Part shown: positions 9,288 through 17,953 of the stretch, one piece after another
Layout of the letters: each line of letters starts with the position of its first letter
How positions within the stretch are numbered: the first letter of the stretch is position 1
Program-made: the position numbers and the translations under genes
Source: Microcystis aeruginosa NIES-4325
GTDB lineage: Bacteria; Cyanobacteriota; Cyanobacteriia; Cyanobacteriales; Microcystaceae
NCBI RefSeq assembly: GCF_008974145.1
Contig: NZ_BJKP01000001.1
Span: 62,001-126,000 of the forward strand
Length of the DNA: 64,000 nucleotides
Reading direction: 5' to 3'
The notes under the pieces: model-generated
What the model was told of the DNA's origin: nothing
What the model saw: only the letters and a program-made list of their open reading frames with translations
Database searches by the model: none

Positions 9288-9405
9288 GATGGGTTAGCGG
9301 TAGCGTAACATGAGCGGGCGTTGGGTTTCATGCTTCAACCGTTCGGCGGTTCGGCTGAGCTCACCGTCGAAGCCTGAGCTCACGGCCGAAGCCCAACCGA
9401 CGTTC
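9288..9405. repeat. Cyanobacterial intergenic palindromic repeat
   Basis: The gap 9195-9474 contains GGGTTAGCGGTAGCGTAAC followed by GCGTTGGGTTTC and, further on, CCCAACCGACGTT, the two halves pairing as an inverted repeat. Between them is a nested GAGCTCACGGCCGAAGC block that recurs at 18,536. This is the common GGGTTAGCG/GCGTTGGG type of cyanobacterial spacer repeat. A heptamer-type TGATCACTGAT run follows at 9411-9434. Confidence 0.6.
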
Positions 9406-9474
9406 ATCTGATCACTGATCACTGATAACTGATTGTGAGATAATGTCTGATCTCACTTGTAATTTTTGACTTGC

Positions 9475-9954
9475 ATGACCATCGTTACCGAAGCCTTAAC
9501 CGAGTTGGAACCAGTCATAAAAACTACCTTTACCGTCGAGGAAATTCGCCAACTACTGCCCCATCGTTATCCCTTTGCCCTAGTCGATCGCATTATTGAC
9601 TATGTACCAGGTAAAAAGGCCGTTGGCCTAAAAAATGTCACGATCAACGAGCCTTTTTTCCCCGGTCATATTCCCAGTCGTCCCTTGATGCCGGGGGTGT
9701 TAATTGTTGAATCCATGGCCCAAGTGGGGGGAGTGATTTTGACCCAATTACCCGGGATGAAAGGGAAATTTTTTGCCTTCGCTGGCATTGATAAAACCCG
9801 TTTTCGTCGTCCTGTGGTGCCGGGGGATCAATTAATCATGACGGTGGAATTATTATCCTTCAAGATGAATAAAATTGCTAAAATGCAAGGGGAAGCAAGA
9901 GTCGATGGGCAATTGGCCGCCCAGGGCGAAATGATGTTTTCCGTCTTTGATTGA
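9475..9954 (+). CDS. fabZ: 3-hydroxyacyl-[acyl-carrier-protein] dehydratase
   Basis: Dehydrates beta-hydroxyacyl-ACP in fatty acid synthesis; cytosolic hot-dog enzyme. Signatures: [14 protein letters not shown] with the catalytic His, [15 protein letters not shown], and [14 protein letters not shown] with the catalytic Glu. Length 159 aa is normal. I start at ATG 9475; a TTG three codons upstream is in frame but has no advantage. It is followed after only 3 nt by a TspO-like gene, so they are probably one transcript. In many cyanobacteria fabZ follows lpxC; that arrangement is not seen here. Confidence 0.95.
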   Translation: MTIVTEALTELEPVIKTTFTVEEIRQLLPHRYPFALVDRIIDYVPGKKAVGLKNVTINEPFFPGHIPSRPLMPGVLIVESMAQVGGVILTQLPGMKGKFFAFAGIDKTRFRRPVVPGDQLIMTVELLSFKMNKIAKMQGEARVDGQLAAQGEMMFSVFD

Positions 9955-9957
9955 CCT

Positions 9958-10725
9958 ATGAATTTTGATCGAGATCGTCTCCGACAAGAACTAAATTTAT
10001 TTGCTATTCTAGGGGCTTTTATTACCAATATTTTCGCTAATATTTTCCCTCTCAATGGCGAAAATATCGGGGCTATCTCGAATACAGTTTTTCAAGATGT
10101 CTTAATTATTCCCGCTAATTATGCTTTTGCGATCTGGGGATTAATTTATCTGGGTTTAATTAGTCTGGGAATTTACCAAGCTTTGGCTTTCAATAAAACT
10201 GAACCGCGTTTGCGTCGGTTAGGCTACGAATTAGCCATCGCTAGTGCTTGTCAGATTCTCTGGGTAATTCTCTTTCAATCCCGTTTTTTTGCCCTGTCTT
10301 TACTGGCAATGCTAGGCATTTTAATTTCTCTCATCCGGCTTTATCTTCGCTTAGAAATTAATCGCTTTATTGTCAATCGTAAACAGGGTTTATTAGTTAA
10401 TGCTCCTATTAGTATTTATTTCGCTTGGATTACCGTAGCCACGATTGTCAACGTCGCTTCAGTGCTGGATTGGATCGACTGGCTGCGATGGGGTCTAACT
10501 GACCAGATATGGACGGTAATAATTCTGGTTATCGGGGCGATAATCGCAATTTTAGTCGGTTTAAACCGAAAAGATCGGGCTTTTATCGGGGTGTTTATCT
10601 GGGCTTTCTTGGCGATCGCTGTTAAACAGATTTCTCTGCCTCTAATTGCGGTAACGGCGATTATATTAGCGATTATCTTAGCTTTTTTGGGTTTTCGTGG
10701 CAATTTTCGCCCTCTGAGTCGTTAA
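9958..10725 (+). CDS. TspO/MBR-related membrane protein
   Basis: A polytopic membrane protein with about seven hydrophobic segments over 255 residues, longer than classical five-helix TspO. It carries the family-like phrase NYAFAIWGLIYLGLI, as in extended TspO/MBR-related proteins of cyanobacteria. It begins 3 nt after fabZ and probably shares its transcript. The last 4 nt overlap the convergent VOC gene. Ligand and function are unknown; tetrapyrrole or stress signalling is known for true TspO but is only a guess here. Confidence 0.65.
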   Translation: MNFDRDRLRQELNLFAILGAFITNIFANIFPLNGENIGAISNTVFQDVLIIPANYAFAIWGLIYLGLISLGIYQALAFNKTEPRLRRLGYELAIASACQILWVILFQSRFFALSLLAMLGILISLIRLYLRLEINRFIVNRKQGLLVNAPISIYFAWITVATIVNVASVLDWIDWLRWGLTDQIWTVIILVIGAIIAILVGLNRKDRAFIGVFIWAFLAIAVKQISLPLIAVTAIILAIILAFLGFRGNFRPLSR

Positions 10726-11186
10726 TATGCCGGATTACAGCGAATTTCGACGATAAAGCCATCGGGATCGTAGAAGTAAACCCCTCTCCCAGTCGGACGG
10801 GTCACGGGTCCACTAGCAATAGTAATTCCCTGACTTTGTAGCACTTCTAGGGCAAAATCGAAGCATTCTGGGGCAATATCGAAGGCTAAATGATTGGCGC
10901 GGGTAAAAGCGATTTCGGGATTGTCGTCGGGAGGGTTTAAATCTGGTTCCCAAAATAGGTCAATTACTGTACCATCGGGGGTGATAAAATTGGCCACTTT
11001 TCCCTGGGCAACTAATTCTTTTAAGGTACTGGGAATTTTTTCGCCCACTAATTCCTCTAATCCTAATATTTCCCCGTAAAAATGACGAGAAGCATCCATA
11101 TCTTTGACGTTGAAAGCGATATGATGGACTTTTCGCAGTTGACCGATTTTGAGTTTTTTTGCGGTTACGGAAGGACTAATAGTCAT
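10722..11186 (-). CDS. VOC (glyoxalase/bleomycin resistance) family protein
   Basis: A 154-residue vicinal oxygen chelate protein made of two beta-alpha-beta-beta-beta modules. Metal-ligand positions can be seen: HHIAFNVKDM near residue 21, a Glu in GLEELVG, NHLAFDIAP at about 98, and FIVEIRCNP at the end. Substrate cannot be inferred. Its 3' end overlaps the convergent TspO-like gene by 4 nt. Upstream (11,187-11,310) lies an element end and a heptamer repeat. Confidence 0.8.
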   Translation of the reverse strand: MTISPSVTAKKLKIGQLRKVHHIAFNVKDMDASRHFYGEILGLEELVGEKIPSTLKELVAQGKVANFITPDGTVIDLFWEPDLNPPDDNPEIAFTRANHLAFDIAPECFDFALEVLQSQGITIASGPVTRPTGRGVYFYDPDGFIVEIRCNPAY

Positions 11187-11230
11187 TTTAGTTAGGTTTT
11201 GCTGAAAAAGTTTGTTGGTGGGGTGTGGGG

Positions 11231-11263
11231 GAATTATGAATTATGAATTATGAATTATGAATT
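11231..11263. repeat. Heptamer tandem repeat (TTATGAA)n
   Basis: Four tandem copies of the 7-mer TTATGAA occupy the gap between the VOC gene and the SirB1-like gene. Unit length equals that of the CTGATAA-type repeats elsewhere in the window, in line with the short tandem heptamer repeats known from cyanobacteria. Confidence 0.7.
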
Positions 11264-11310
11264 GGGATGTGGGGAGAACAAATAAAAATAATTTCCTGAC
11301 GATGGACGAC

Positions 11311-12129
11311 TTAAGAGTTAATTTTTTGCAATAATTGTCGAATGGATTCGGCATCTTGGGCGTTGGGTAGGAGGGCAAGATAGAAGCCTAAATCCTGTTG
11401 CGCTTGGGTGAATTGTCCAATTTGATAGTAAACTAAACCTCGATCGCGCAGCTCTAGGGGATGATTAGGAATGAGCAAAAGTAGCAGATCTAGTGTCCGA
11501 ATTGTCTGAGGCCATTGTTTAAGATTCAGGTAAATATATTTTAAATTAGTCAACAAACGTAATAAAATTTGCTGATTGGTAGCAATATTGAGAAAATGTT
11601 CTTCTAATTTAACTGGCTGTTGATAAACTTGACTTAATCTTTCTTGACAGTCCTGTTTAAATAAGATTTCACCACCGTGAAAGGGATCGACAAAGATTTC
11701 CACTTCCTCGAAATCGGGACGGATAATAAAATGTCCCGGCATAGCAATTCCTACCATGGGAAAATCGATCTTTTTGGCAATCTCTAAATAAATGATCGAT
11801 AGAGTGATCGGAATACCCGTGCGGCGATCAATTACGTCATTTAAGTAGCTATTGCGGGGGTCATAGTATTCTTTGGTATTACCAGTAAATTGTAAATCTT
11901 CAAACAAATATTGATTGATAATCTTGACTATTTTTAAGGGATATAATCTATCGGGTAAACGTTTTTTTACCTCGTCAGCCATGAAATTTATTCTATTTAA
12001 ATAGTTGTCAATCTTGAGATGCGGATATTCAAAATGGGCTATTTGTAGGGCTGCCTGAGCTAGATTTATCTCGGGGTCAGGATGTTGAATTGTTTCGATG
12101 AAGGCTTGGTATAAGAGTTCAATGGTCAT
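11311..12129 (-). CDS. SirB1 family protein (transglutaminase-like fold with TPR tail)
   Basis: The N-terminal two thirds match the SirB1/transglutaminase-like family: YLNDVIDRRTGIPITLSIIY, followed by VGIAMPGHFIIRP, where the His and downstream Asp (VDPF) are the family hallmarks. The C-terminus (about 190-265) is TPR-like, with LKQWPQTIRTLDLLLLLIPN and YQIGQFTQAQQDLGFYLAL. Members are widely conserved but without an established reaction. ATG 12129 is chosen over TTG 12135. Soluble and probably cytosolic. Confidence 0.75.
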   Translation of the reverse strand: MTIELLYQAFIETIQHPDPEINLAQAALQIAHFEYPHLKIDNYLNRINFMADEVKKRLPDRLYPLKIVKIINQYLFEDLQFTGNTKEYYDPRNSYLNDVIDRRTGIPITLSIIYLEIAKKIDFPMVGIAMPGHFIIRPDFEEVEIFVDPFHGGEILFKQDCQERLSQVYQQPVKLEEHFLNIATNQQILLRLLTNLKYIYLNLKQWPQTIRTLDLLLLLIPNHPLELRDRGLVYYQIGQFTQAQQDLGFYLALLPNAQDAESIRQLLQKINS

Positions 12130-12207
12130 TAGCAAAGGGTATTAATCAGATTATCAACTATTTTAACCTATCCTTCCGATTTTATCGTTTCTCTTTTCTG
12201 ATCACCA

Positions 12208-13002
12208 TTAAAGATTCGGAGATTTAGATGAGCTTTCCCGGGAGAAGTAGCGAGTAATCTTGTCAAGGTCTAGATTAACCACCGCTTTTTCTAAAGGGAT
12301 CGTGCGACAATTTTTATTTTTATCGCGCACTTGATAAACTAATTGATTTGTCCAATCTAAAGCAGTTAACCAACCACTTTGAGGATGATAAACCCCAGTT
12401 TCAATGTCTAGCCAACCGCTGCCGCGAGCCAGTTGCCCTGGTTTGACTTCGGGAAAGGTAAAGGTTAAAGTATGACCTGTGATAATTAGTTTATCCTTGA
12501 AATAGGGTTGGGTCATGGCATGAAATTCGTTTCTAATCCAACAAAACTGCTCGTTCGTTTGCTGTTCAAGGGGATATTCTGGGTGTACTCCCGCGTGAAC
12601 TAACCAAATATCTCCTAGGTCTAAATAAGGGGGTAGGGATTGGAACCAATTAATATGCTCGGCGGGTATATTGTTATTATAACTTAGTAGTGTCGCCGCC
12701 CCACCACTCTCAATCCAGCCCGTTAACCATTTTTCAGAAACTTCTTTTCCTGCCAGAGCTTTTAAGAGCATATATTCATGATTTCCTAGGAGACATAGGT
12801 AGTTATTTTTGATGACAAAATCCACCACTTCCAAGCTCTGCTGTCCTCGATCGATTAAATCCCCCAGAAAATACACCTCATCCTCACTATTGGGAGCAAC
12901 TCGGTTTAATAGTCGCAAAAGTGCCTGAAAACTGCCATGCACATCTCCGATAATAATACGGCGCGGTTCTTGAGTCTGTTTCCCTATTTTTCTAAAAAAC
13001 AC
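12208..13002 (-). CDS. PPP-family metallophosphatase (Ser/Thr phosphatase or ApaH-like)
   Basis: All metal-binding motifs of the PPP superfamily are visible: IIIGDVHGS (DxH), YFLGDLIDRGQQ (GDxxDRG), LLGNHEYML (GNHE), then LVHAGVHP and IITGHT with the two later His ligands. Such enzymes dephosphorylate proteins or cleave dinucleoside tetraphosphates; the sequence alone does not decide. AGGGAGG lies 5 nt before the GTG at 13002, which I prefer; another GTG at 13020 is in frame. Confidence 0.8.
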   Translation of the reverse strand: MFFRKIGKQTQEPRRIIIGDVHGSFQALLRLLNRVAPNSEDEVYFLGDLIDRGQQSLEVVDFVIKNNYLCLLGNHEYMLLKALAGKEVSEKWLTGWIESGGAATLLSYNNNIPAEHINWFQSLPPYLDLGDIWLVHAGVHPEYPLEQQTNEQFCWIRNEFHAMTQPYFKDKLIITGHTLTFTFPEVKPGQLARGSGWLDIETGVYHPQSGWLTALDWTNQLVYQVRDKNKNCRTIPLEKAVVNLDLDKITRYFSRESSSKSPNL

Positions 13003-13020
13003 ACACCCCTCCCTAATCAC

Positions 13021-13365
13021 TGAGATTGCTATTCTTTTATCGCTAAAAAGGTAGTTTTTATAAGGTCTTAATTTTATTATAGGACAAAGCTTTTCCTCTG
13101 ACAGTCACTTCCTCCCAAGAACTCCGGCAGAAAGGCAGTAATTGTTTTGTAAAGTATTTTTGCAATCTCTGGACAGAGAGCGGGGGGGTTATGGTATTAT
13201 TTTTTTACGATCAGTTTTTATACAATTGCATATAAACATCCATCGCTATACGCACAGATTCCCATTATATAAAAAAGTGTCTCACAAAAATGCTCCCTTG
13301 TCAAGCATCATCAAAAAAAAGTTTTTTTTGAGATTATAATAAAAAAAAATTAGTTTTCTGCTTCT
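13021..13365. other. Gap upstream of nagA with an A/T hairpin
   Basis: No gene is supported in this stretch. A perfect TCAAAAAAAA/TTTTTTTTGA inverted repeat at 13,311-13,331 lies about 35 nt before the nagA start and could form a hairpin or act as a bent, A-tract promoter element. The gap is markedly A+T-rich near nagA. Confidence 0.4.
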
Positions 13366-14517
13366 ATGATAACCCTAATTAACGCTAGAATTCCCGCCTA
13401 TCAGGATCAACAACAAATAGAGATAAATGCTGCGGGAAGGATCGAGAGAATCACGGAGATGGGGGGAAAGACAAGAGGGGAAAAGATTATCGATATGGAA
13501 GGGGATTGGCTATCGTTGGGAGGAGTAGATTTACAGATCAACGGAGGGTTAGGATTAGCATTTCCCGACCTAGAAATAACAGATCTAGAAAAATTAGATA
13601 AGATTAGCGATTATCTTGGGAATCAAGGAATTGATGGTTATCTTCCCACCCTAGTCACCACGTCTGTGGAGAAATTTCAAAAATCCCTCTCAGTAATTGC
13701 CAAATATATCGAAAAACAGCAACAGGAAAATCGATCGAGTGCCCAGGTTTTAGGAGTACATTTAGAGGGACCATTTTTAAACTATGAAAAAAGAGGGGCG
13801 CATCCAGGACAATATCTTTTAACACCAAGTATAGAAACAATAGATAAAATCTTTGGGGACTACTTATCGATCATAAAAATTATCACCCTAGCCCCAGAAT
13901 TAGATAGTAGCGGTACGGTAATTAAATACCTAAGCGATCGAGGAATTACCGTCAGTTTAGGACATTCACAAGCGAGTCAAGAAATAGCCAAAAAAGCCTT
14001 TTTCCAGGGGGCAAAAATGGTTACTCATGCCTTCAATGCCATGCCTCCTTTACACCATCGTCAACCGGGGTTATTAGGGGAAGCAATTATCAATTGCGAG
14101 GTGTATTGTGGGTTAATTGCCGATGGTCAACACATCCATCCAACCATGATAGAATTATTACTAAAAGCCAGTAATTATCATCAAGGAATTTTCTTAGTTA
14201 GTGATGCTTTAGCACCCATTGGTTTAGGGGATGGTGTCTATCCTTGGGACGAGAGAGAAATTGAAGTTAAACAGGGAACAGCAAGACTTTTTGACGGTAC
14301 TTTAGCGGGAACAACCTTACCCTTATTACAAGGAGTAGCCAATTTAGTTAACTGGGGAATATGTGATTTAGAAACGGCGATTCTACTAGGCACAGAATCC
14401 CCCAGAAAAGCGATCGGATTAGCGGGTTTATCGGTGGGACAACCTGCCAACTTTTTGCGCTGGCAATCGGCATCAAATTGGGAAAGATTGGATTTCCGTC
14501 AGCATTTTGGTCTCTAA
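13366..14517 (+). CDS. nagA: N-acetylglucosamine-6-phosphate deacetylase
   Basis: Removes acetate from GlcNAc-6-phosphate in amino sugar and cell-wall recycling; cytosolic amidohydrolase of the TIM-barrel type. Seen in order: GGVDLQINGGLG (the NagA-type loop), GVHLEGPFL with the metal Glu, SLGHSQAS and VTHAFNAMPPLHHR with metal His, GLIADGQHIHP, and the catalytic Asp in LVSDALAPIG. Length 383 aa is normal. Its 3' end overlaps the convergent gene at 14473 by 45 bp. Confidence 0.93.
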   Translation: MITLINARIPAYQDQQQIEINAAGRIERITEMGGKTRGEKIIDMEGDWLSLGGVDLQINGGLGLAFPDLEITDLEKLDKISDYLGNQGIDGYLPTLVTTSVEKFQKSLSVIAKYIEKQQQENRSSAQVLGVHLEGPFLNYEKRGAHPGQYLLTPSIETIDKIFGDYLSIIKIITLAPELDSSGTVIKYLSDRGITVSLGHSQASQEIAKKAFFQGAKMVTHAFNAMPPLHHRQPGLLGEAIINCEVYCGLIADGQHIHPTMIELLLKASNYHQGIFLVSDALAPIGLGDGVYPWDEREIEVKQGTARLFDGTLAGTTLPLLQGVANLVNWGICDLETAILLGTESPRKAIGLAGLSVGQPANFLRWQSASNWERLDFRQHFGL

Positions 14518-14916
14518 CTGTTGAATAAGGGTATCGAGATCGACTTCGAGGCGATCAAAACATTCAGGAGGGGAAAGATCGGGTTGAAAATAAATCAATT
14601 TTACCTGACCATCACCGATAGCAACTATAGCCACTTCTTCGCTGGGATTATAGCGATAAATAATCCCAAGCATCTCTTGAATTTTACAATTAACCTTGCG
14701 ATTTAATTTCTCTAGGGACTCCCTAGAACAACAGACAAAATGAGGCTGAGGTTTAAGATCGATGCCCAAGGTTTCTTGAGCATCTTCTCCCCATTCCGAG
14801 AGTAAACCCCACATTAAACCGGCTAATTCCTTTTGATTTTCTTGCACAAATTGATCTAATTGATAGCGCCATTGATTAGCGGGATCATCGGGGATTGGTT
14901 GTTCAAATCTCATCAT
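14473..14916 (-). CDS. Conserved cyanobacterial protein, possibly CcmS-like
   Basis: A soluble 147-residue protein with an N-terminal helical part (QWRYQLDQFVQENQKELAGL) and a later beta-rich part (EVAIVAIGDGQVKLIYFQP). The layout reminds me of the carboxysome assembly factor CcmS of beta-cyanobacteria, but I cannot confirm this from memory of the sequence, so I leave the symbol blank. Two adjacent ATG codons begin the gene. The last 45 nt are antisense to the end of nagA. Upstream is a run of heptamer repeats. Confidence 0.5.
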   Translation of the reverse strand: MMRFEQPIPDDPANQWRYQLDQFVQENQKELAGLMWGLLSEWGEDAQETLGIDLKPQPHFVCCSRESLEKLNRKVNCKIQEMLGIIYRYNPSEEVAIVAIGDGQVKLIYFQPDLSPPECFDRLEVDLDTLIQQLETKMLTEIQSFPI

Positions 14917-14927
14917 TAGCCTCTTTT

Positions 14928-14967
14928 CAGTTATCAGTTATCAGTTATCAGTTATCAGTTATCAGTC
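14928..14967. repeat. Heptamer tandem repeat (CAGTTAT)n
   Basis: Five tandem copies of CAGTTAT (CTGATAA-type on the other strand) sit 11 nt upstream of the start of the gene at 14473-14916. Similar heptamers recur near 9,411, 35,236, 36,400, 45,955, 49,115, 49,746 and 61,258. Confidence 0.8.
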
Positions 14968-14983
14968 ATTAATAAGGGGTGTG

Positions 14984-15250
14984 CGGATCCCCCCTTAGTC
15001 CCCCCTTAATAAGCTATCCCTTATAGAGATATTTCTTAACAATTTGGTCAGTAAGGACTCTAACCCTTATCCTGACTTGATTTCAGTTTTTTCTTTGTCA
15101 TTAAGGGTGTCAACAAGGAATATTACAGATTGTTAACCGAGTCTTGAAAGCCATGTGCTACAAAGGTTTCAAATGTTAAGAAAGATGTGACTAATGGACA
15201 GCCTTAATAAGGGGGGAAAGCTGACAATTTTTAACACCTACCTACTTATC
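14984..15250. repeat. Dispersed GGATCCCCCC repeat, copy A, interrupted by a MITE
   Basis: This repeat begins with GGATCCCCCCTTAGTCCCCC and resumes after the MITE with AAGGGGGG and ACACCTACCTACTT. A second, uninterrupted copy lies at 46,020-46,084. The two halves of this copy line up with copy B once 15,014-15,201 plus one target copy are removed. Confidence 0.65.
15014..15201. mobile_element. 188-bp MITE with imperfect terminal inverted repeats
   Basis: Flanked by a direct repeat CCTTAATAAG at 15,004-15,013 and 15,202-15,211 (9-10 bp target duplication). The ends match as inverted repeats: the left begins CTATCCCTTATAG and the right, read inward, begins CTGTCCATTAGTC, with 19 of 27 positions identical by my count, ending in a shared TTTCTTAAC. 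It carries no coding sequence, so it must have been moved by a transposase in trans. The rest of the 14,917-15,245 gap is repeat sequence. Confidence 0.7.
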
Positions 15251-16259
15251 GACGGTACTCATCACCGCAATCACCAATTAACTGCAATAAATCCCGGGAT
15301 TTTTGCAAGACATGATCAATTTTTTGATAGTCTTGGGGAGATAATTGAAAATCGAAAATACGGGCATTTTCTGCGATATGTTCGGCAACGCCCAAACGCA
15401 CCCCGATAATTGCCCCGGCTACAGCTTTTTGTTCGAGAACGTAACGCACTGCCACATTAGGAATGGTGACATGATAGGAATCAGCGATCGCTTTAAGAAC
15501 GGTTAATAATTCTTGGAATAATTGCCAGTTTCCCCAAGCATTGATCATGTTTTTATATTTCCGTAAACTAGCGGTATTGAGACTCATGGGATTGGGTTCA
15601 GGATGACCGAGATATTTTGCCCCTAATAAGCCTCCTGCTAGAGTACCATAGGCCAGGAGATAGATGTTATGTTCTTGGCAAAATTGCGCCATTTTGACGA
15701 GGGGACGACGATCAATCAGGGAAAACTGGACTTGATTGGAGACTATTTTAATCCCAGCGCTGAGAATAATTTTTAAATGTTCCGTGTCGAAATTAGTCAA
15801 AGCCAGGTGTTTAATTTTGCCTTCCTGTTGTAATTCTCCTAAAAAATATAAGGCATCTAGATAATTTTTATCGCGATAATCCCACCAGTGAAACTGCAAT
15901 AAATCGAGACTATCCACATCCATGCGACGGAGGGAAATAGCGATATTTTTTGCGACTATTTCCTTAGTCATTTTACCCGGACGGGGAACCCATTTAGTGA
16001 AAGCTTGCAGATTATTTAAAGCATCAATGCCCCTTTGATCGACTAATTGACGACGAAATTCACCGATAAAATCTTCGGCTGGACCGTAATGATCGGCCAG
16101 ATCCCAAGTGGTGAAACCGGCATCTAGATAGGAGAACATACTAGGGATCGCTTTTTGGGGTGCGATCGAACCATGGGCGCCCGAAACCTGCCACATTCCG
16201 TTCAAAATACGGCAAATTTCCAGATCGGGGGTAAACTGTAAGCGACGAGATTCGGACAT
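15246..16259 (-). CDS. Aldo/keto reductase
   Basis: NAD(P)H-dependent reductase with the (beta/alpha)8 fold, 337 aa. The catalytic tetrad can be placed: Asp and Tyr in TTWDLADHYGPAE, Lys in AFTKWVPRPG, His in LLQFHWWDY. The C-terminal cofactor region is seen in VAGAIIGVRLGVAEHIAEN. Substrate unknown. A second family member with different sequence lies at 59,559, so the window has two paralogues. Upstream sequence contains heptamer-like CAGTAAA repeats. Confidence 0.85.
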   Translation of the reverse strand: MSESRRLQFTPDLEICRILNGMWQVSGAHGSIAPQKAIPSMFSYLDAGFTTWDLADHYGPAEDFIGEFRRQLVDQRGIDALNNLQAFTKWVPRPGKMTKEIVAKNIAISLRRMDVDSLDLLQFHWWDYRDKNYLDALYFLGELQQEGKIKHLALTNFDTEHLKIILSAGIKIVSNQVQFSLIDRRPLVKMAQFCQEHNIYLLAYGTLAGGLLGAKYLGHPEPNPMSLNTASLRKYKNMINAWGNWQLFQELLTVLKAIADSYHVTIPNVAVRYVLEQKAVAGAIIGVRLGVAEHIAENARIFDFQLSPQDYQKIDHVLQKSRDLLQLIGDCGDEYRR

Positions 16260-16510
16260 GGGGACTTTTCAGTGTTGCCAAAGGCACGGCGTAGCCGTCC
16301 AGTAAACAGTAAACAGTAATCAGTGAAAAGACAGCAGAAAACTGCCATTGAATACTGCTCACTTAATATTCTATTCTCCTACTGACCACTGATCACCGAC
16401 CACTGATTCAAGACAGATCGATCGTCCCTGTTCAGAAAAACGCGGCAAAGGGGAAGACTTGCGGAAAAATCTCCCCCTTTTTGGGTTTTTGCTGCTCAAT
16501 TTTTGCTGGG
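16260..16510. other. Repeat-bearing gap without a gene
   Basis: Holds runs of CAGTAAACAGTAA and CACTGATCACCGACCACTGA type sequence, that is, degenerate heptamer repeats. I see no promoter, RNA or gene here. Confidence 0.4.
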
Positions 16511-16828
16511 TTAATATTCCACTTCCAATCGCGCTGCGGTGACAGCATCAAAAGCAAAAGCGAGAACTATAGGCATAGGACAAGCGAGGATTATACAGAG
16601 AATTAAAGCTGTCACAGTCAATCCGATCGCCACTCCTAACCAAAGTTTTTCGGCAGGAGATAGACCTTTTTGGCGCTTAATTTTTTGTAACACTTTGGTG
16701 GGAATTGGTTCTGGCATCACGGCATTGGGAGGGAATGCCCAATAATTGCTGTAGCGTTCGAGAAATAGCTCTGTCCAGCCGTTTTCTTGACACCATTCTT
16801 GAATCCATTGTTCGTGAAAGTGTTTCAT
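16511..16828 (-). CDS. Small cyanobacterial membrane protein, 105 aa
   Basis: Family not recognised. The N-terminal half is soluble and Trp-rich (EQWIQEWCQENGWTELFLER and a YWAFPPNAVMP motif); the C-terminal half has a long hydrophobic helix, about residues 64-92, preceded by a basic stretch (KIKRQKGLSP), so the N-terminus is probably cytosolic. Monocistronic by spacing. No functional clue in the context. Confidence 0.6.
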   Translation of the reverse strand: MKHFHEQWIQEWCQENGWTELFLERYSNYWAFPPNAVMPEPIPTKVLQKIKRQKGLSPAEKLWLGVAIGLTVTALILCIILACPMPIVLAFAFDAVTAARLEVEY

Positions 16829-17042
16829 TGCTTCCCTGTTGACTTTTTCTGGTGATTACTATAAACATCTCTTGATGCAAACTTCATCCTAGCAAAGCTA
16901 TCTTAAGGGTCGATCGGGTTCAATAAAACTTAATATATGAGTAGTCGGTGAAAAGTAAAGTTAACGGTGAGGTAAGGAGACAGGAGACTCCGAGACAGGG
17001 ATCAGCTTGGGGATTGGGTGTGAGGGAATAGGTAAATAATTG

Positions 17043-17603
17043 TTAAAAAATTTCGGTTCTTGATTCGGTACAGATTGCCTGTAATTTTTGGTCCCAAGTA
17101 TCGAGGGGAAGGGTATCGAGATAGGCAAAGTCAAAGACAATCCCGATCGAGGGGATAGCTTGCCATTCGGGGGAATTTAGGAGACGATCAAAATAACCTC
17201 CCCCGTAACCTAAGCGATAACCTTGGCGATCGCAAGCGACGGCGGGAATTAATAGTAAGTCCACTTCAGACGGTAAAATGAGAGGGGCGATCACTGTTGG
17301 TTCATAGATGCCATAACGATTTAATTCTAGGGGATCGTCGGCAGTCCAACAGTGCCAAGTCAGGCTATCTCCGTCACAACGGGGAAAACCCCAGCGATGG
17401 TGTTGGCAAAATAAGGAACTTAAATCCGGCTCTTGACGATAACTGAAGTAAGCGAGAATGGTTTTAGCGTGCTGAAAGAGGGGTAAAGATTGTAAATTTT
17501 TGCAAAGTTGCTGACTATTTTCTTGCCAAATATGCTTAGGAAGCGCTCGTCTTTGGGTAATTAGTTGTTTGCGTAATTGGGCTTTTTTGGTAGCGGAATC
17601 CAT
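17043..17603 (-). CDS. 5-formyltetrahydrofolate cyclo-ligase
   Basis: Converts 5-formyl-THF to 5,10-methenyl-THF with ATP, feeding one-carbon metabolism; cytosolic. N-terminal KKAQLRKQLITQRRAL is the family start, with ILAYFSYRQEPD, and the C-terminal nucleotide site VACDRQGYRLGYGGGYFDR. Length 186 aa is normal. It diverges from grxC across only 32 nt, so the promoters overlap. Works in the same folate pool as the metF gene at 57,054. Confidence 0.9.
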   Translation of the reverse strand: MDSATKKAQLRKQLITQRRALPKHIWQENSQQLCKNLQSLPLFQHAKTILAYFSYRQEPDLSSLFCQHHRWGFPRCDGDSLTWHCWTADDPLELNRYGIYEPTVIAPLILPSEVDLLLIPAVACDRQGYRLGYGGGYFDRLLNSPEWQAIPSIGIVFDFAYLDTLPLDTWDQKLQAICTESRTEIF

Positions 17604-17635
17604 AGAATAGAGATAAATATTTCTGTAGTCACAAG

Positions 17636-17953
17636 ATGCTAAATCTATTTAACTCGCTTTTTGGGCGTTATAACGAGAATATCAAGGCCAATGTGGAAAT
17701 TTACACCTGGGCAACTTGTCCCTACTGTATTCGTGCCAAATGGTTGCTGGGTTGGAAAGGGGTAAAATACACCGAATACAAGATTGATGGGGATGAAAGC
17801 GCTCGTCAAGCCATGGCCGAACGGTCTAACGGTAAACGCAGTGTACCACAGATTTTTATCAATAATGAACATATCGGCGGTTGTGGTGATTTGTATGCTT
17901 TGGATGGTCAGAAAAAATTAGATAATTTACTGGCTAAATGTGGGACTATCTAA
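17636..17953 (+). CDS. grxC: Glutaredoxin 3-type
   Basis: Dithiol glutaredoxin using glutathione; cytosolic. The active site CPYC is in TWATCPYCIRAK (about residues 29-32), with the cis-Pro motif SVPQIFI and the GSH-binding GGCGDLYAL. An extra ~18 residues precede the core. Its last 16 nt overlap the start of tadA, a tight translational link. Known dithiol glutaredoxins reduce protein disulfides and dehydroascorbate; a specific link to tRNA deamination is not established. Confidence 0.9.
   Translation: MLNLFNSLFGRYNENIKANVEIYTWATCPYCIRAKWLLGWKGVKYTEYKIDGDESARQAMAERSNGKRSVPQIFINNEHIGGCGDLYALDGQKKLDNLLAKCGTI

Noticed and set aside
13142-13339. 65-codon frame upstream of nagA
   Set aside because: A/T-run-driven translation (ending in Lys/Phe runs), no ribosome site, no family resemblance.
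14928-14967. CRISPR-like repetition
   Set aside because: The units are 7-bp tandem repeats without spacers. No repeat-spacer pattern or cas gene exists in the window.
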